Origin: Phycisphaerae bacterium
GTDB lineage: Bacteria > Planctomycetota > Phycisphaerae > Sedimentisphaerales > Anaerobacaceae
DNA: 53,259 nucleotides
Assembly (NCBI GenBank): GCA_016782865.1
Contig: JADHXR010000033.1
Span: 1 to 53,259, forward strand
Direction of reading: 5' to 3'
Shown here: positions 35,620 to 44,960 of the stretch, piece after piece
Layout of the letters: every line of letters begins with the position of its first letter
How positions within the stretch are numbered: position 1 is the stretch's first letter
Made by a program: the position numbers and the translations under genes
Notes under the pieces: generated by a model
Database searches by the model: none
What the model saw: the letters and a program-made list of their open reading frames with translations, nothing else
Told to the model about the DNA's origin: nothing

Positions 35620-36092
35620 TCACGCATCTTGTTCGATCTTCAATTTGTCCCTGATGTACTTCCGAATGTCCTTAACCACTTCATCAAACTCGGACCGGTG
35701 GATACGCTTGGACTCGAAGTCGATCTTCACGTCCTGCAGGAATTTCTCAAAATCCAAATTCTGCTCACAGAGCTTGTTGATGGTCTCCCAATCAAGCACG
35801 TCTCTTCCTTTTCGATCTTGGCGACGGCGTCCACCGGGAGGTCGGCAGACCGCTCCTTCAGGAAGAAACGAGCAGGCCGCTTCCCAACTTTCATGAAGCG
35901 TGAGTCCTCGTTGTCTCGTACCTCAACGTAGAGTTGCGCGCCGAGGCTCTGCCACGGCGTCTTGCCGGACGTCTTGATTTTGTCGGTAAGGCCCTTCTCT
36001 TTCCCGACCTGCCAGACCTCCTGATACGTCAGCGGATTGGTCGTCGTCTTGAGAACGTCGTATGCCAGATCAAGGAATGAGTACACGGGCAT
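35620..36092 (-). pseudogene. HARE-HTH domain protein, frameshifted
   Basis: The ATG at 36092 (aaaggag site upstream) opens a winged-helix HARE-HTH-like domain: FLDLAYDVLKTTTNPLTYQE, then GKTPWQSLGAQLYVEVRDNE and RFMKVGKRPARFFLKE. The frame turns into nonsense after about residue 95. In the -1 frame from about 35800-35815 the protein continues naturally (RDVLDWETINKLCEQNLDFE through to KLKIEQDA, stop at 35620). One base seems to be missing in the run gaaaaggaagag. Repaired length is about 157 aa. The domain is linked to nucleic-acid binding, often beside restriction genes; none are present here. A sequencing error or programmed frameshift is possible. Confidence 0.65.
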
Positions 36093-36164
36093 AGGTCTTT
36101 TCTCCTTTCTTTAACGAATCACATAGATTTTGGCGATGCAAACATTGATAGCCCCAAACCTTCG

Positions 36165-37214
36165 CTAAGCGCATCGCCAGTCTCGTTCCAGCCAGGCGTA
36201 CTCGCGATCCGGAATGCCGGTACCGGCGACTTCCTTGAGCCTTTCGCGCCCGCTCGGCGAGAGCTTCGTCCACGAGGCACTCAGGTTCTCCGTGGTTTGT
36301 TCAATCGTATGGACGCCGCACGTGCAGATGTCAACGTGTTCGTTCTCCAGCACGAATGAGATCATGTCGCGGGGCAGGCCCGCGTAGGCACCTTTGAGGT
36401 CGCGGTCTTCAAGCAGAAGCCCTCGCGAGAAAGGCTTGATGGTGATCACACCCAATCCCTTCTTCTTGGCCGCAGGCAATATTGTCTCGGCCGCGCGGTG
36501 GCGGATGTTGTAGGGCATCGAACAGGTATCGAAATAGTCGCCGAACTTGTCGAACGCCTCCAGGAACAATTCGGGCGTGAAGTGACAGCCGAACCCGGTG
36601 TAACGGATCTTGCCCTGTTGCTTCAACTCATCGAGCGCTTCGATCGAGTAAGACATGTCCCAGTAGCCCGACTGAGGGGTGTCCTTCTCGGTATTGCAGA
36701 GCAGGCAGAAATCGACGTAATCGGTCTGCCACAGCTTCAGGCGGTCCTCAGTCCACTTGTATATCTCCTTCTTGTCGGCCTTGATGCCCTTCATCTTGTG
36801 AGAGACGCGGATCGAGACGAGGACTTTGTCTCGCATGCCGAGTCTCTTGAGCGCCTCGCCGGGCGTGCTCGATTCCTCCAGCGCCGTACAGGAGTCGAGG
36901 AAATTGACTCCCAAGTCAATCGACTTGCCGATCATCCGAACGGCCTCGTCGACAGTAGGCCTGCGAAGCCCCCCCTTGCCGTCTGGCACCCGCTTGTACG
37001 CCCAACTGTGACCTCCGATTCCGATCTCGGAGATGCGAAGGCCCGTCTTGCCCAGCGTGCGATATTTCACCTTGTGCCCTGCGCCAGCCGAACGGGCGTC
37101 CTCCAATAGCGGCACCGTCACTGTTCCGGCAACTGCGCCGAGCCCGACCTTCTTCAAGAATTGTCTGCGCGTCGAATCGTCTTCGAGATTCTGTTTGGAT
37201 ATGTGCTCGGTCAT
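36165..37214 (-). CDS. Tat-exported aldo/keto reductase-like protein lacking most of the catalytic tetrad
   Basis: 349 aa. Twin-arginine leader TRRQFLKKVGLGAVAGTVTV (residues 15-34), then an aldo/keto reductase TIM barrel (YRTLGKTGLRISEIGIGGHS from 51). Aligned by eye to the family tetrad, D107 is kept (NFLDSCTALE). The catalytic Tyr is replaced by L112, the Lys by R136 (VLVSIRVSH) and the His by C173 (YVDFCLLCNT). Such a protein is unlikely to work as an ordinary NADPH-dependent carbonyl reductase. It may be a binding protein or have another chemistry. It stands alone between the HARE-HTH remnant and palindromic element B. Confidence 0.82.
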   Translation of the reverse strand: MTEHISKQNLEDDSTRRQFLKKVGLGAVAGTVTVPLLEDARSAGAGHKVKYRTLGKTGLRISEIGIGGHSWAYKRVPDGKGGLRRPTVDEAVRMIGKSIDLGVNFLDSCTALEESSTPGEALKRLGMRDKVLVSIRVSHKMKGIKADKKEIYKWTEDRLKLWQTDYVDFCLLCNTEKDTPQSGYWDMSYSIEALDELKQQGKIRYTGFGCHFTPELFLEAFDKFGDYFDTCSMPYNIRHRAAETILPAAKKKGLGVITIKPFSRGLLLEDRDLKGAYAGLPRDMISFVLENEHVDICTCGVHTIEQTTENLSASWTKLSPSGRERLKEVAGTGIPDREYAWLERDWRCA

Positions 37215-37267
37215 TTCGCGTGTCCTCCCGGTATTCTGAAGTTTCTACCAAGGTTTCCCATATGGAC

Positions 37268-37432
37268 TAGGCTCTTTCTGAAAACTCCGTCGTCGGCCCG
37301 AGAGCGAGCGGTTTTTCGCCTGGCAAAGACGGCGAAGCAGGCGATATTGGTTTTATCGTCGATGCAGCCGGATGCAGTCAGGCGAAAAATGAGCCGCTCG
37401 AAGCCAGATCGAGTTTTCAGACAGAGCCTTAT
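37268..37432. repeat. palindromic element B (MITE-like)
   Basis: Outer inverted repeats taggctctttctgaaaactc / gagttttcagacagagcctta and a second inner pair cgagcggtttttcgcctg / caggcgaaaaatgagccgctcg enclose a centre of about 60 bases. The whole element can fold into one long hairpin. It lies between two divergent genes and has no coding frame of note. Confidence 0.6.
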
Positions 37433-37527
37433 AGTACAGAATCTCGGGCGCAGTTGCAACCAGCGAGCAAGTTTGCTATCTTGTGCCGGTTGAGATGTCG
37501 TATGTATTGAAGGAAAGGAACGATGCA

Positions 37528-38802
37528 ATGAGCAAATTGGCCGTCAACGGCGGAAAGCCCCTGCGGGATGTCAAGACCAATCCGTGGCCCAAATGGCCCC
37601 TCTGGGATGAAGAAGAAGAGAAAGGTCTGCTCGAAGTCTTAAGAAGCGGCGTCTGGTCATATAACGGGCCCAAAGAGCTTCAATTCAACAAGGCCTTTGC
37701 AAAATTCATAGGGGCCGGCCATGCGCTATCGGTGGCCAACGGGACTGTCAGCCTGCAGCTTGCGCTCGAGGCGTGTGGCATCGGATTGGGCGATGAGGTC
37801 ATTGTCCCCGGGCTTACCTGGCAGGCGACCGCGGCAGCGGCACTGGATGTGAACGCGATCCCCGTCCTCGTCGACGTGAGAGAGGACAATTGGTGCATTG
37901 ACCCGGCCCAAGTGGAAAAGGCGATCAGCCCGCGAACTAAAGCAATCATCCCCGTACACCTCTACGGAGGTTTTGCCGACATGGACGCCATCATGGAGAT
38001 TGCGACCAGGCACAATCTGCGGGTGATCGAAGACTGCGCACACAAGCATGGCGGCGAGTGGAACGGTAAGAAGGTCGGCAGCATCGGCGACGCGGGCAGC
38101 TTCAGCTTTCAACTGTCCAAGCTGATGACAGGCGGAGAGGGTGGAGCTTTGACGACGAGCGATTCGCAGTTGTTCGAGAAGCTCGACGCCCTGAGAAATT
38201 GCGGCAGAAGGCCCGAGATCGAGCAATGCGGCGACAAGGGAGCGGGGCACTACGGCAGCGAGGGCGATTTCATCCAGTCGGGCAATTATCGCATGACGGA
38301 TTTTCAGGCGGCGCTGTTGATCGAATCGTTAAAGAGACTGCCCGAGCAAAACAAACTTCGCGACGAGAATGCAAAATATATGAATTCTCTGCTCGCCGAA
38401 CTGCCAGGTGTCACGCCGATCAGGCGCGATAAGAGAGAGACAATGGGAGCGTATTACAATTTCTCCTTCAGGTACGACGCCGAGCAGTTCAAGGGCGTTG
38501 CTGTGGACAAGTTCAGAGAAGCGATGGCCCGAGAGCTAGGTTGTGACGTCGAGGCAAGCTATGAGCCTCTTGACACATGCCCGTTGTATGCGCCCCTCAC
38601 CAAGCCTCGCCGGCATAAGCTGAGCGAAGAGCACTGGCGACAAATCGACCCGGCCAGATTCAGTCTGCCAGTCTGCCACAGAATCCACGACGCTGAGTCC
38701 GTGTGTCTTCATCACACAATACTGATGGGGACAAAGTCCGACGTGGACCTTCTCGCAAAGGCCATTGAGAAGATCTACGATAATGCGGCCAAACTGTTGT
38801 AG
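37528..38802 (+). CDS. DegT/DnrJ/EryC1/StrS family aminotransferase
   Basis: 424 aa from the ATG at 37528 (aaggaaagga site upstream); an upstream in-frame ATG gives a short unconserved extension. It is a PLP enzyme of the sugar-aminotransferase family. The cofactor Lys is K198 in FSFQLSKLMTGGEGG, the pyridine-ring Asp is D169 in VIEDCAHKHGGEW, and the ANGTVSLQLAL phosphate-cradle region lies near 70. Members usually transaminate nucleotide-linked keto sugars for surface polysaccharides. Others act on cyclitols, as in aminocyclitol pathways. No sugar-nucleotide genes lie nearby, so the substrate is open. Confidence 0.88.
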   Translation: MSKLAVNGGKPLRDVKTNPWPKWPLWDEEEEKGLLEVLRSGVWSYNGPKELQFNKAFAKFIGAGHALSVANGTVSLQLALEACGIGLGDEVIVPGLTWQATAAAALDVNAIPVLVDVREDNWCIDPAQVEKAISPRTKAIIPVHLYGGFADMDAIMEIATRHNLRVIEDCAHKHGGEWNGKKVGSIGDAGSFSFQLSKLMTGGEGGALTTSDSQLFEKLDALRNCGRRPEIEQCGDKGAGHYGSEGDFIQSGNYRMTDFQAALLIESLKRLPEQNKLRDENAKYMNSLLAELPGVTPIRRDKRETMGAYYNFSFRYDAEQFKGVAVDKFREAMARELGCDVEASYEPLDTCPLYAPLTKPRRHKLSEEHWRQIDPARFSLPVCHRIHDAESVCLHHTILMGTKSDVDLLAKAIEKIYDNAAKLL

Positions 38803-39153
38803 AGAGATCGGTCAAAATTGCGCCTAAGTGCTACACTCAAAATCTTATCCAACATTTGGATCGTGAAGTTCCAAGCAGTGTTTCCCAAGAATGCTTATGA
38901 TATCCCAAGAAGTTAGGCTTTTGATGTCTTGGCGCCTTCAAGAAGTTACCAAACCCGATCGAGAATTGAAGGTTGGCAGGCGACTGAAACATATTATGAT
39001 GAGATTGATGTAAGAACATATGTACTCGCTGAAGAAGTTGAAGGGCTTCTGGATCCTTATGGGGTCTTAATCGCCTATACGTGCATTCCTTGACCGGAAA
39101 CAGTAGCAGGATTCATTAGGCTGACATACCAACACGAAAGAAATGATGATCGG
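38803..39153. other. intergenic region, nothing recognised
   Basis: 351 bases, more AT-rich than its neighbours, with scattered stops in all frames. It separates the DegT gene from the start of the stress-gene region and probably holds the promoter of the gene at 39154. No hairpin terminator, tRNA or clear remnant was found. Confidence 0.4.
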
Positions 39154-40632
39154 ATGGATTCATTTACGCAAAACGGTCAACCGCACATCCTTATCGCGGG
39201 AGCCACTGGATATGTGGGGCAACGTCTGCTCAAACGCTTACTAGTCCTTGGACCGATGGTGCGTATCCTGGTCCGCAAGCCCGACCGCTTGAGTCCAGGA
39301 GTCCACGGCAAGCAGCTAGAGATTTATCAAGGTGATGTTTTGGACGAGCCTTCCCTCAAGGGTGCCCTTGAGGGTATCGCAATCGCCTATTATCTGATTC
39401 ACAGCATGCAGGCCGGAGAGGGATTTGCCGCGCGCGATCGTTTGGCCGCGGCAAACTTCGGCCGGGCAGCAAAAGCAGCCGGTGTGCAACGCATAATCTA
39501 CCTGGGAGGACTGGGAGACTCTGAGACCGACCTGTCCGATCACCTGCGCTCGCGTCAGGAAACGGGCGACGTTCTGCGCAGAAGCGGCGTACCGGTGACC
39601 GAGTTTCGGGTCGGGATCATCGTGGGGGCCGGTAGCGTCTCCTTCGAGATGATCCGCAACCTCACTGAGCGAATCCCCCTGATGATCTGTCCCCGCTGGG
39701 TTTACCAACGCACGCAGCCGATCGCTATTGATGATGTGCTGGACTATCTTGTTGCGGCACTGGAGGTTCAGGAAGGTGCCGGACAGATTTTGGAAATCGG
39801 TGGGACCGAGGTGCTGACCTATGGGGATCTGATGAAGAGTTATGCGCTCGTGCGCGGGCTGCGACGTTTCCTGGTTCCCGTACCGGTGCTGACGCCGCGG
39901 CTGTCGTCCTACTGGGTCCACTGGACTACTCCTTTGCCTGCCAGCATGGCGCGGCCTCTTATCGAGGGACTCAGGAGCGAAGTGATTGTGACAAACGATA
40001 ATGCGAAAGCCCTGTTCCCCAGCATCAAATGCAGTGACTATGCCACGGCAGTCAGACAGGCCCTGGATGACCTTCGCCCTGATAGCTTCAGTGAAGTTCT
40101 GATCACAAAAGCTGAGAATGTTCTAACTGCGGAACCGACCGTGGAGAGTTTGTTGGACCGTGGAATGATCATAGAAACATGGCAGGTGGGGGTGAAGGCC
40201 GATCCGACGATCGTGTACAATTCCTTTGCCGGCTTGGGCGGTGAGCGGGGCTGGCGCCCCTGTAATCTGCTGTGGGTGATGCGCACCATGCTTGACCGGC
40301 TGATCGGGGGAATTGGCATGCGCAGGGGTCGCCCACCTGTGGAAGAGCTCACGGCGGGGGACACCATCGATTTCTATCGCGTCGAAGAGGTGAAATCCAA
40401 CCGCGGCCTGCGTTTGCGCGTAGAAATGAAACTTCCTGGTACCGGTTGGCTGCAATTTGAGACCCGTCCTGCGAAACATCAGACCAGTCTCTTGAAACTA
40501 GTGGTCTATTTTGCCCCCCGCGGTCTGATCGGCGTACTGTATTGGCACGGCCTGTTACCCATCCATCGTCTCATTTTCAAGTCCCTCATCCGCTCGCTTA
40601 AGACCGAGGCGGAAAAAACGCAAGCGGGGTAA
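39154..40632 (+). CDS. SDR-family NAD(P)-binding protein with C-terminal DUF2867 domain
   Basis: 492 aa. N-terminal atypical SDR domain (about 8-300) with the dinucleotide loop GATGYVGQRL and the family words YYLIHSM and RIIYLGGLGD. The C-terminal part (about 335-485, GMIIETWQVGVKADPTIVYN to YFAPRGLIGVLYWHGLLPIH) is the DUF2867 (SRPBCC-like) domain. This fusion is like E. coli YbjT and relatives, which often occur in oxidative or photo-oxidative stress clusters. The reaction is unknown; it may act on a quinone or lipid. It opens the gene group that leads to ovoA, 201 bases downstream. Confidence 0.85.
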   Translation: MDSFTQNGQPHILIAGATGYVGQRLLKRLLVLGPMVRILVRKPDRLSPGVHGKQLEIYQGDVLDEPSLKGALEGIAIAYYLIHSMQAGEGFAARDRLAAANFGRAAKAAGVQRIIYLGGLGDSETDLSDHLRSRQETGDVLRRSGVPVTEFRVGIIVGAGSVSFEMIRNLTERIPLMICPRWVYQRTQPIAIDDVLDYLVAALEVQEGAGQILEIGGTEVLTYGDLMKSYALVRGLRRFLVPVPVLTPRLSSYWVHWTTPLPASMARPLIEGLRSEVIVTNDNAKALFPSIKCSDYATAVRQALDDLRPDSFSEVLITKAENVLTAEPTVESLLDRGMIIETWQVGVKADPTIVYNSFAGLGGERGWRPCNLLWVMRTMLDRLIGGIGMRRGRPPVEELTAGDTIDFYRVEEVKSNRGLRLRVEMKLPGTGWLQFETRPAKHQTSLLKLVVYFAPRGLIGVLYWHGLLPIHRLIFKSLIRSLKTEAEKTQAG

Positions 40633-40833
40633 TAGCGATTGGAAACACGTATTGTCGTGCCGGCGCACGCAGGGCCTGCCTGTTTTGGGTGTGCCATCAT
40701 GTAGTAGAAGATGCAGCCAGCGCATCTGTCGTGCCCCACCGGCGCGTGCTTGACCTTTTTGGGATTCACAGGTAAGCTCCGATGGTCTTTGCATGTGAGG
40801 ATTCATATTCATAATCCCTGAAAGGTTATCAGT

Positions 40834-42984
40834 ATGCAGGAGCGATCGCAGGAGAATTGGCGAACCGATCCGGAATTGCGTCGCACCCGTACGATTATGC
40901 TCAATCATGGCGATCCGGAGTCAAAACGTGCCGAGATCATCAGGTACTTCCACGCAACCCTCGATATCGATGAAGCGCTACTGGAGGTCTTGAAGTACGA
41001 TGAGACCTTTTTCCGACGCGCCGATCCGTTGCGCCACCCACTGATTTTCTATTTTGGTCACACCGTGGTGTTCTATATCAACAAGCTGATTCTGGCCAAA
41101 TTGATCAACGAACGGATCAATCCCGTCTTTGAATCCTTGTTCGCCGTGGGCGTGGATGAGATGTCCTGGGACGATCTGAATGAGGCCCATTACAATTGGC
41201 CTACTGTGGACGAGGTGCAGGTCTATCGTCACGCTGTACGCGAGAGGGTCACGCAACTCATACAGACTCTGCCGTTGACCCTGCCTATTACCTGGGATAG
41301 CCCCTGGTGGGTGATCATGATGGGCATTGAACACGCACGCATTCACGTTGAGACCTCTTCGGTTCTCATCCGGCAGCTTCCATTGGACCAGGTTCGCCCA
41401 CATCCGCTATGGGAGATATGCCGTACAGCGGGCGAGCCCCCGGAGAACCAGTTATTGCCAGTAGCCTCCGGACGCGTGCAACTGGGCAAGACAAGGGACG
41501 ACGCCCTGTACGGCTGGGACAACGAATTCGGTCAGTACGCCGAACATGTGGATGCTTTTGGGGCCAGTCAGATGCTGGTGAGTAACCGGGAGTTTCTCAG
41601 CTTCATTGAAGATGGAGGGTATCGCATCCCAAAATGGTGGACCGAAGAGGGTTGGCGCTGGCGCGAATACGAACGGGCTGAACATCCCCGGTTTTGGAGA
41701 CCAGCCGGCCCTGGAACCTATCGCCTGCGCTGTATGGTCGAGGAAATCGACATGCCCTGGAACTGGCCGGCGGAGGTCAATCACCTGGAGGCCAAAGCCT
41801 TCTGTAATTGGAAGAGTGCCGTGTCCGGCAAATCCCTGCGTCTGCCCACGGAAGCGGAGTGGTATCGTTTGCGTGATGGTCTGGTCGACACGGACCAACC
41901 CTTTTGGGCCGAGGCGCCGGGCAACAGCAACCTGGAACACTACGCCTCTTCCTGTCCGGTGACGGAATTCAAGTTCGGTGACTTCTATGACGTCATCGGC
42001 AATGTCTGGCAGTGGACCGAAACCCCCATCACCGGGTTTAAGGGCTTTGAGATTCACCCGTATTACGACGACTTCTCCACGCCCACCTTTGATGCCAAAC
42101 ACAATCTTATCAAGGGCGGCTCCTGGATCTCGACCGGCAACGAGGCTACCCGGGATTCTCGCTATGCGTTTCGGCGTCATTTCTATCAGCACGCAGGATT
42201 TCGCTATATTGAATCGGCTAGACAGGTCTCCGTGGCCGGAGACACTTATGACATGGACGATTCCATTGCACGTTATTGCGAGTTCCACTACGGGCAGACT
42301 TACTTCGACGTGCCGAATTTTCCAACCGCCCTGGCTAAACTGTGCCTTCGCCTGGCCAAGGACCGGCTTAGGCGCAAGGCCCTCGACCTGGGCTGCTCGG
42401 TGGGACGGGCCAGCTTCGAATTGGCACGCGGGTTCGACCATGTCACCGGATTGGATTTTTCCGCACGCCAGATACAGGTTGGGGTCGAACTTCTGGAGCG
42501 GGGATTCACACGATATCGGCGTCTGGAGGAGGGGGAGTTGTATAGCTTCCGAGAAGTCACACTCGCGGATCTGAAACTGGACGCGATGCGTGAGAAAGTG
42601 GTCTTCTATCAGGCCGATGCCTGTAATCTCAAGGCACTCTACGCCGGCTATGACCTGATCCTGGCCGCCAACCTCGTTGATCGACTGTACGATCCCCACA
42701 AGTTTCTGGCCATGATCCACGAACGGCTAAATCCTGGCGGGCTGCTGGTGATCGCTTCACCCTATAGCTGGGACCAAACCATCACCGAGAAGGAAAAATG
42801 GCTGGGCGGTATTCGCAAGGACGGCGAACCCTATACCACTTTGGCGGCGCTGCACGAGGTCCTGGCCCCGCACTTCGATCCGGTCGGGGATGCTGTGAAG
42901 ATCCCCTTTGTGTTGCGCATCACGCAAAACAGATTTGAACACACTCTGAGTGAAGTCACGGTGTGGGAGAAGAACGATTCATAG
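40834..42984 (+). CDS. ovoA: 5-histidylcysteine sulfoxide synthase / 4-mercaptohistidine N-methyltransferase
   Basis: 716 aa, the full length of OvoA. A DinB-like N-terminal domain holds the non-haem iron motif HX3HXE as H167, H171 and E173 (GIEHARIHVETS). A formylglycine-generating-enzyme-like domain follows (about 195-470, with LRLPTEAEWYRL and GGSWISTGNEA). The C-terminal class I methyltransferase (about 490-716) carries ALDLGCSVGRASFEL and HVTGLDFS. OvoA joins cysteine sulfur to histidine with oxygen at Fe(II) and then N-methylates the thiol-histidine, giving ovothiol A, a strong antioxidant thiol. The C-S lyase OvoB is not in the window. A weak gaaagg site precedes the ATG. Confidence 0.93.
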   Translation: MQERSQENWRTDPELRRTRTIMLNHGDPESKRAEIIRYFHATLDIDEALLEVLKYDETFFRRADPLRHPLIFYFGHTVVFYINKLILAKLINERINPVFESLFAVGVDEMSWDDLNEAHYNWPTVDEVQVYRHAVRERVTQLIQTLPLTLPITWDSPWWVIMMGIEHARIHVETSSVLIRQLPLDQVRPHPLWEICRTAGEPPENQLLPVASGRVQLGKTRDDALYGWDNEFGQYAEHVDAFGASQMLVSNREFLSFIEDGGYRIPKWWTEEGWRWREYERAEHPRFWRPAGPGTYRLRCMVEEIDMPWNWPAEVNHLEAKAFCNWKSAVSGKSLRLPTEAEWYRLRDGLVDTDQPFWAEAPGNSNLEHYASSCPVTEFKFGDFYDVIGNVWQWTETPITGFKGFEIHPYYDDFSTPTFDAKHNLIKGGSWISTGNEATRDSRYAFRRHFYQHAGFRYIESARQVSVAGDTYDMDDSIARYCEFHYGQTYFDVPNFPTALAKLCLRLAKDRLRRKALDLGCSVGRASFELARGFDHVTGLDFSARQIQVGVELLERGFTRYRRLEEGELYSFREVTLADLKLDAMREKVVFYQADACNLKALYAGYDLILAANLVDRLYDPHKFLAMIHERLNPGGLLVIASPYSWDQTITEKEKWLGGIRKDGEPYTTLAALHEVLAPHFDPVGDAVKIPFVLRITQNRFEHTLSEVTVWEKNDS

Positions 42985-43155
42985 CCTTCGTACTGTCCCT
43001 GCAGCTCGATACCGCATTTCCGGTGGCACAGACGCCCCGCCCCGCCAGGGCGTTGCCGCGTAGAGCAGCCCTTTCAATTTTCCACTGGAAGCGAATGAAA
43101 CTTGAACGTTGACGTACTCAAGCTCAAGAACAGACAGAGACATTCGATGACATGC

Positions 43156-43533
43156 CTACCCACCCACAATAGGGCGAACCTTATCGATAGCGAAGTACAC
43201 GGCTCTGCTGCTGGTTGACGATTCGTCTTCAAAATCGTATCGCTTGCGTCTTCTCAGAGACTCGACCTTCTCCGGGTCTGTCTCTTCATCTGTTTTGCGG
43301 ATATGCAGTCGCTTGCCTTTATGGCCTTCCCCTTTCTCCATGAACATATAGGCGGCCTTGGGATTTGACTTCAGATTGGCACAACTCGTCTTCTGCGCCA
43401 TAATGAGAACGAGGTTCTCATCGTCCACCATATGTGGCCGGGCATAAATCGCGAGGTCAACATTGCCCTCAGAATCAGCCGTTGCCAGTATGCCTACGCC
43501 CTCTGCATTCTCAAAATACTCCGATAAACTCAT
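43156..43533 (-). CDS. pyridoxamine 5'-phosphate oxidase-like flavin-binding protein
   Basis: 125 aa split-barrel protein: GVGILATADSEGNVDLAIYA, then DENLVLIMAQKTSCANLKSN and PKAAYMFMEKG. These are the usual strands of the PNPOx-like family that bind FMN, F420 or haem. It is a short single-domain member, so a specific reaction cannot be given; redox or general stress protection is plausible. It follows the photolyase gene on the same strand with a 53-base gap and may be co-transcribed. Confidence 0.82.
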   Translation of the reverse strand: MSLSEYFENAEGVGILATADSEGNVDLAIYARPHMVDDENLVLIMAQKTSCANLKSNPKAAYMFMEKGEGHKGKRLHIRKTDEETDPEKVESLRRRKRYDFEDESSTSSRAVYFAIDKVRPIVGG

Positions 43534-43586
43534 AATGTCCTGTTCCCTTCATCTAATGTGATTCTGTAACCTTGCTTCGATCACGG

Positions 43587-44960
43587 TCACTTATCATATC
43601 TGTCCTGAGTCGTCCGCAGATTGTGGACAGTTTTGACATACTTGTCGGGATCGAATTTGCGTTTTAGACCGTTGCTGTTCATATATCTTACCTGGCCAAA
43701 GATTGGCCGCTCCAGCCAGGGACGGTCATGTTTACCGAAGCACCAGGCGACTCCCGCAAAACCATTGGCGTCTCTGCCGTCCAGTTCATACTTGTTGTTG
43801 AGATACAAAGCAATCTTGAATGCAGTCTGGGGACTTCTAGTCCATTCCATAATCTTCTTGCCCCAGTACATGCGCATGTAATTGTGCATCTTTCCAGTTA
43901 GGACCATCTCCTCCTGGGCCGCGTTCCAACAGACATCGTGAGTTCCTGCTGCCTCTAACTGCTCGGGTGAATAGATGTACTGTCTCTTGTCTCTACGGTG
44001 GTAATTGAGCGTTCGCATTACCCAGGCCGGCAGGGACTTGAAGTTATCGTAGCCACCGTTGTAGTAAACGAAATTATAGCTTAGCTCCCGGCGGACTATT
44101 AGCTGCTCCAGATAGGCGTCTTTGCCCGGACTTGACTTTTTTAAAACCTCCAAGGCCACAAACAATGGAGAAATCTGCCCGAAATGCAGGTACGGGCTCA
44201 TGTTGGAGGCGCAATCCACATTTGGGTCACTATGCCGATCAGCATAATGATCCAGTTTGTCCTTCACAAATGCTCTGAGGTGGCGTTTGGCCTCGGAGAG
44301 GCCGCCTCTGAAACGCTCGACCTTGCCCACAGTACGGTCGATACCTAGTTTGGATATGACCCGGTCAATATCTCCAATGGCCAGCGAGTCCAAACTCAGC
44401 TTCAGTGAGTCCACTCTCGGCTTTCTGTGTCTGAGTTTGACAAGATAGCGTCCAAGCTGTCTGCTGATCTTTGGCCGGAAGGTGCCTGCGGAATAGTCTT
44501 CCTTGGGAGATGCCGCTTCAACGGGTACTATGAGGTTAGTTTCTACCTCAATCAGCGGGCAGTTGATACTGGCGGCGACGTTATCTCTCCATTTCCGCTG
44601 AATCCGAAGGTGCCCTCCGTCTGTCACCACAAGTGCCGCCCGCTGCGCAAAGCGGGGCACGGCCAACTCCGGAGCCCCCTGGAAAATCACCATCTGGACT
44701 CCTCTTGCCTCAAGCGAGTTCTGAGTTTCCCTCAAGCCCTCGAGCATGAAAATGTAGTGGCGTTCGTTGGCCTCCGGGTAATTGCACACCAGACAGAAGA
44801 GCACAACCACCGGTTTTCGCAATCTGTTGGCATGCTCGATGGCATATTCAAGGGCGTGGTTGTACTCCGAACGCTGCGCAGCTTGCATCCAGTAAACCAC
44901 ATAATTACCCTCGCTCGCAGGTGCCGAACATCGTATTCTTATTCTTTCAGGCTGTATCAC
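43587..44960 (-). CDS. phr: class II CPD photolyase (deoxyribodipyrimidine photo-lyase)
   Basis: 457 aa starting at a GTG ending at 44960. Class II enzymes share the opening block NYVVYWMQAAQRSEYNHALE. Further hallmarks are YPEANERHYIFMLEGL, RRELSYNFVYYNGGYDNF, the ALYLNNKYELDGRDANGFAG flavin/Trp region and the end YMNSNGLKRKFD. The enzyme uses FADH- and blue light to split cyclobutane pyrimidine dimers. The start overlaps the end of a flavodiiron remnant by 14 bases and has only a weak ribosome site, so translation may depend on re-initiation after that short frame. Confidence 0.93.
   Translation of the reverse strand: MIQPERIRIRCSAPASEGNYVVYWMQAAQRSEYNHALEYAIEHANRLRKPVVVLFCLVCNYPEANERHYIFMLEGLRETQNSLEARGVQMVIFQGAPELAVPRFAQRAALVVTDGGHLRIQRKWRDNVAASINCPLIEVETNLIVPVEAASPKEDYSAGTFRPKISRQLGRYLVKLRHRKPRVDSLKLSLDSLAIGDIDRVISKLGIDRTVGKVERFRGGLSEAKRHLRAFVKDKLDHYADRHSDPNVDCASNMSPYLHFGQISPLFVALEVLKKSSPGKDAYLEQLIVRRELSYNFVYYNGGYDNFKSLPAWVMRTLNYHRRDKRQYIYSPEQLEAAGTHDVCWNAAQEEMVLTGKMHNYMRMYWGKKIMEWTRSPQTAFKIALYLNNKYELDGRDANGFAGVAWCFGKHDRPWLERPIFGQVRYMNSNGLKRKFDPDKYVKTVHNLRTTQDRYDK

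Noticed and set aside
35795..35820. Programmed -1 frameshift in the HARE-HTH gene
   Set aside because: No classic X XXY YYZ heptamer or downstream hairpin was seen; a mutation or read error is simpler.
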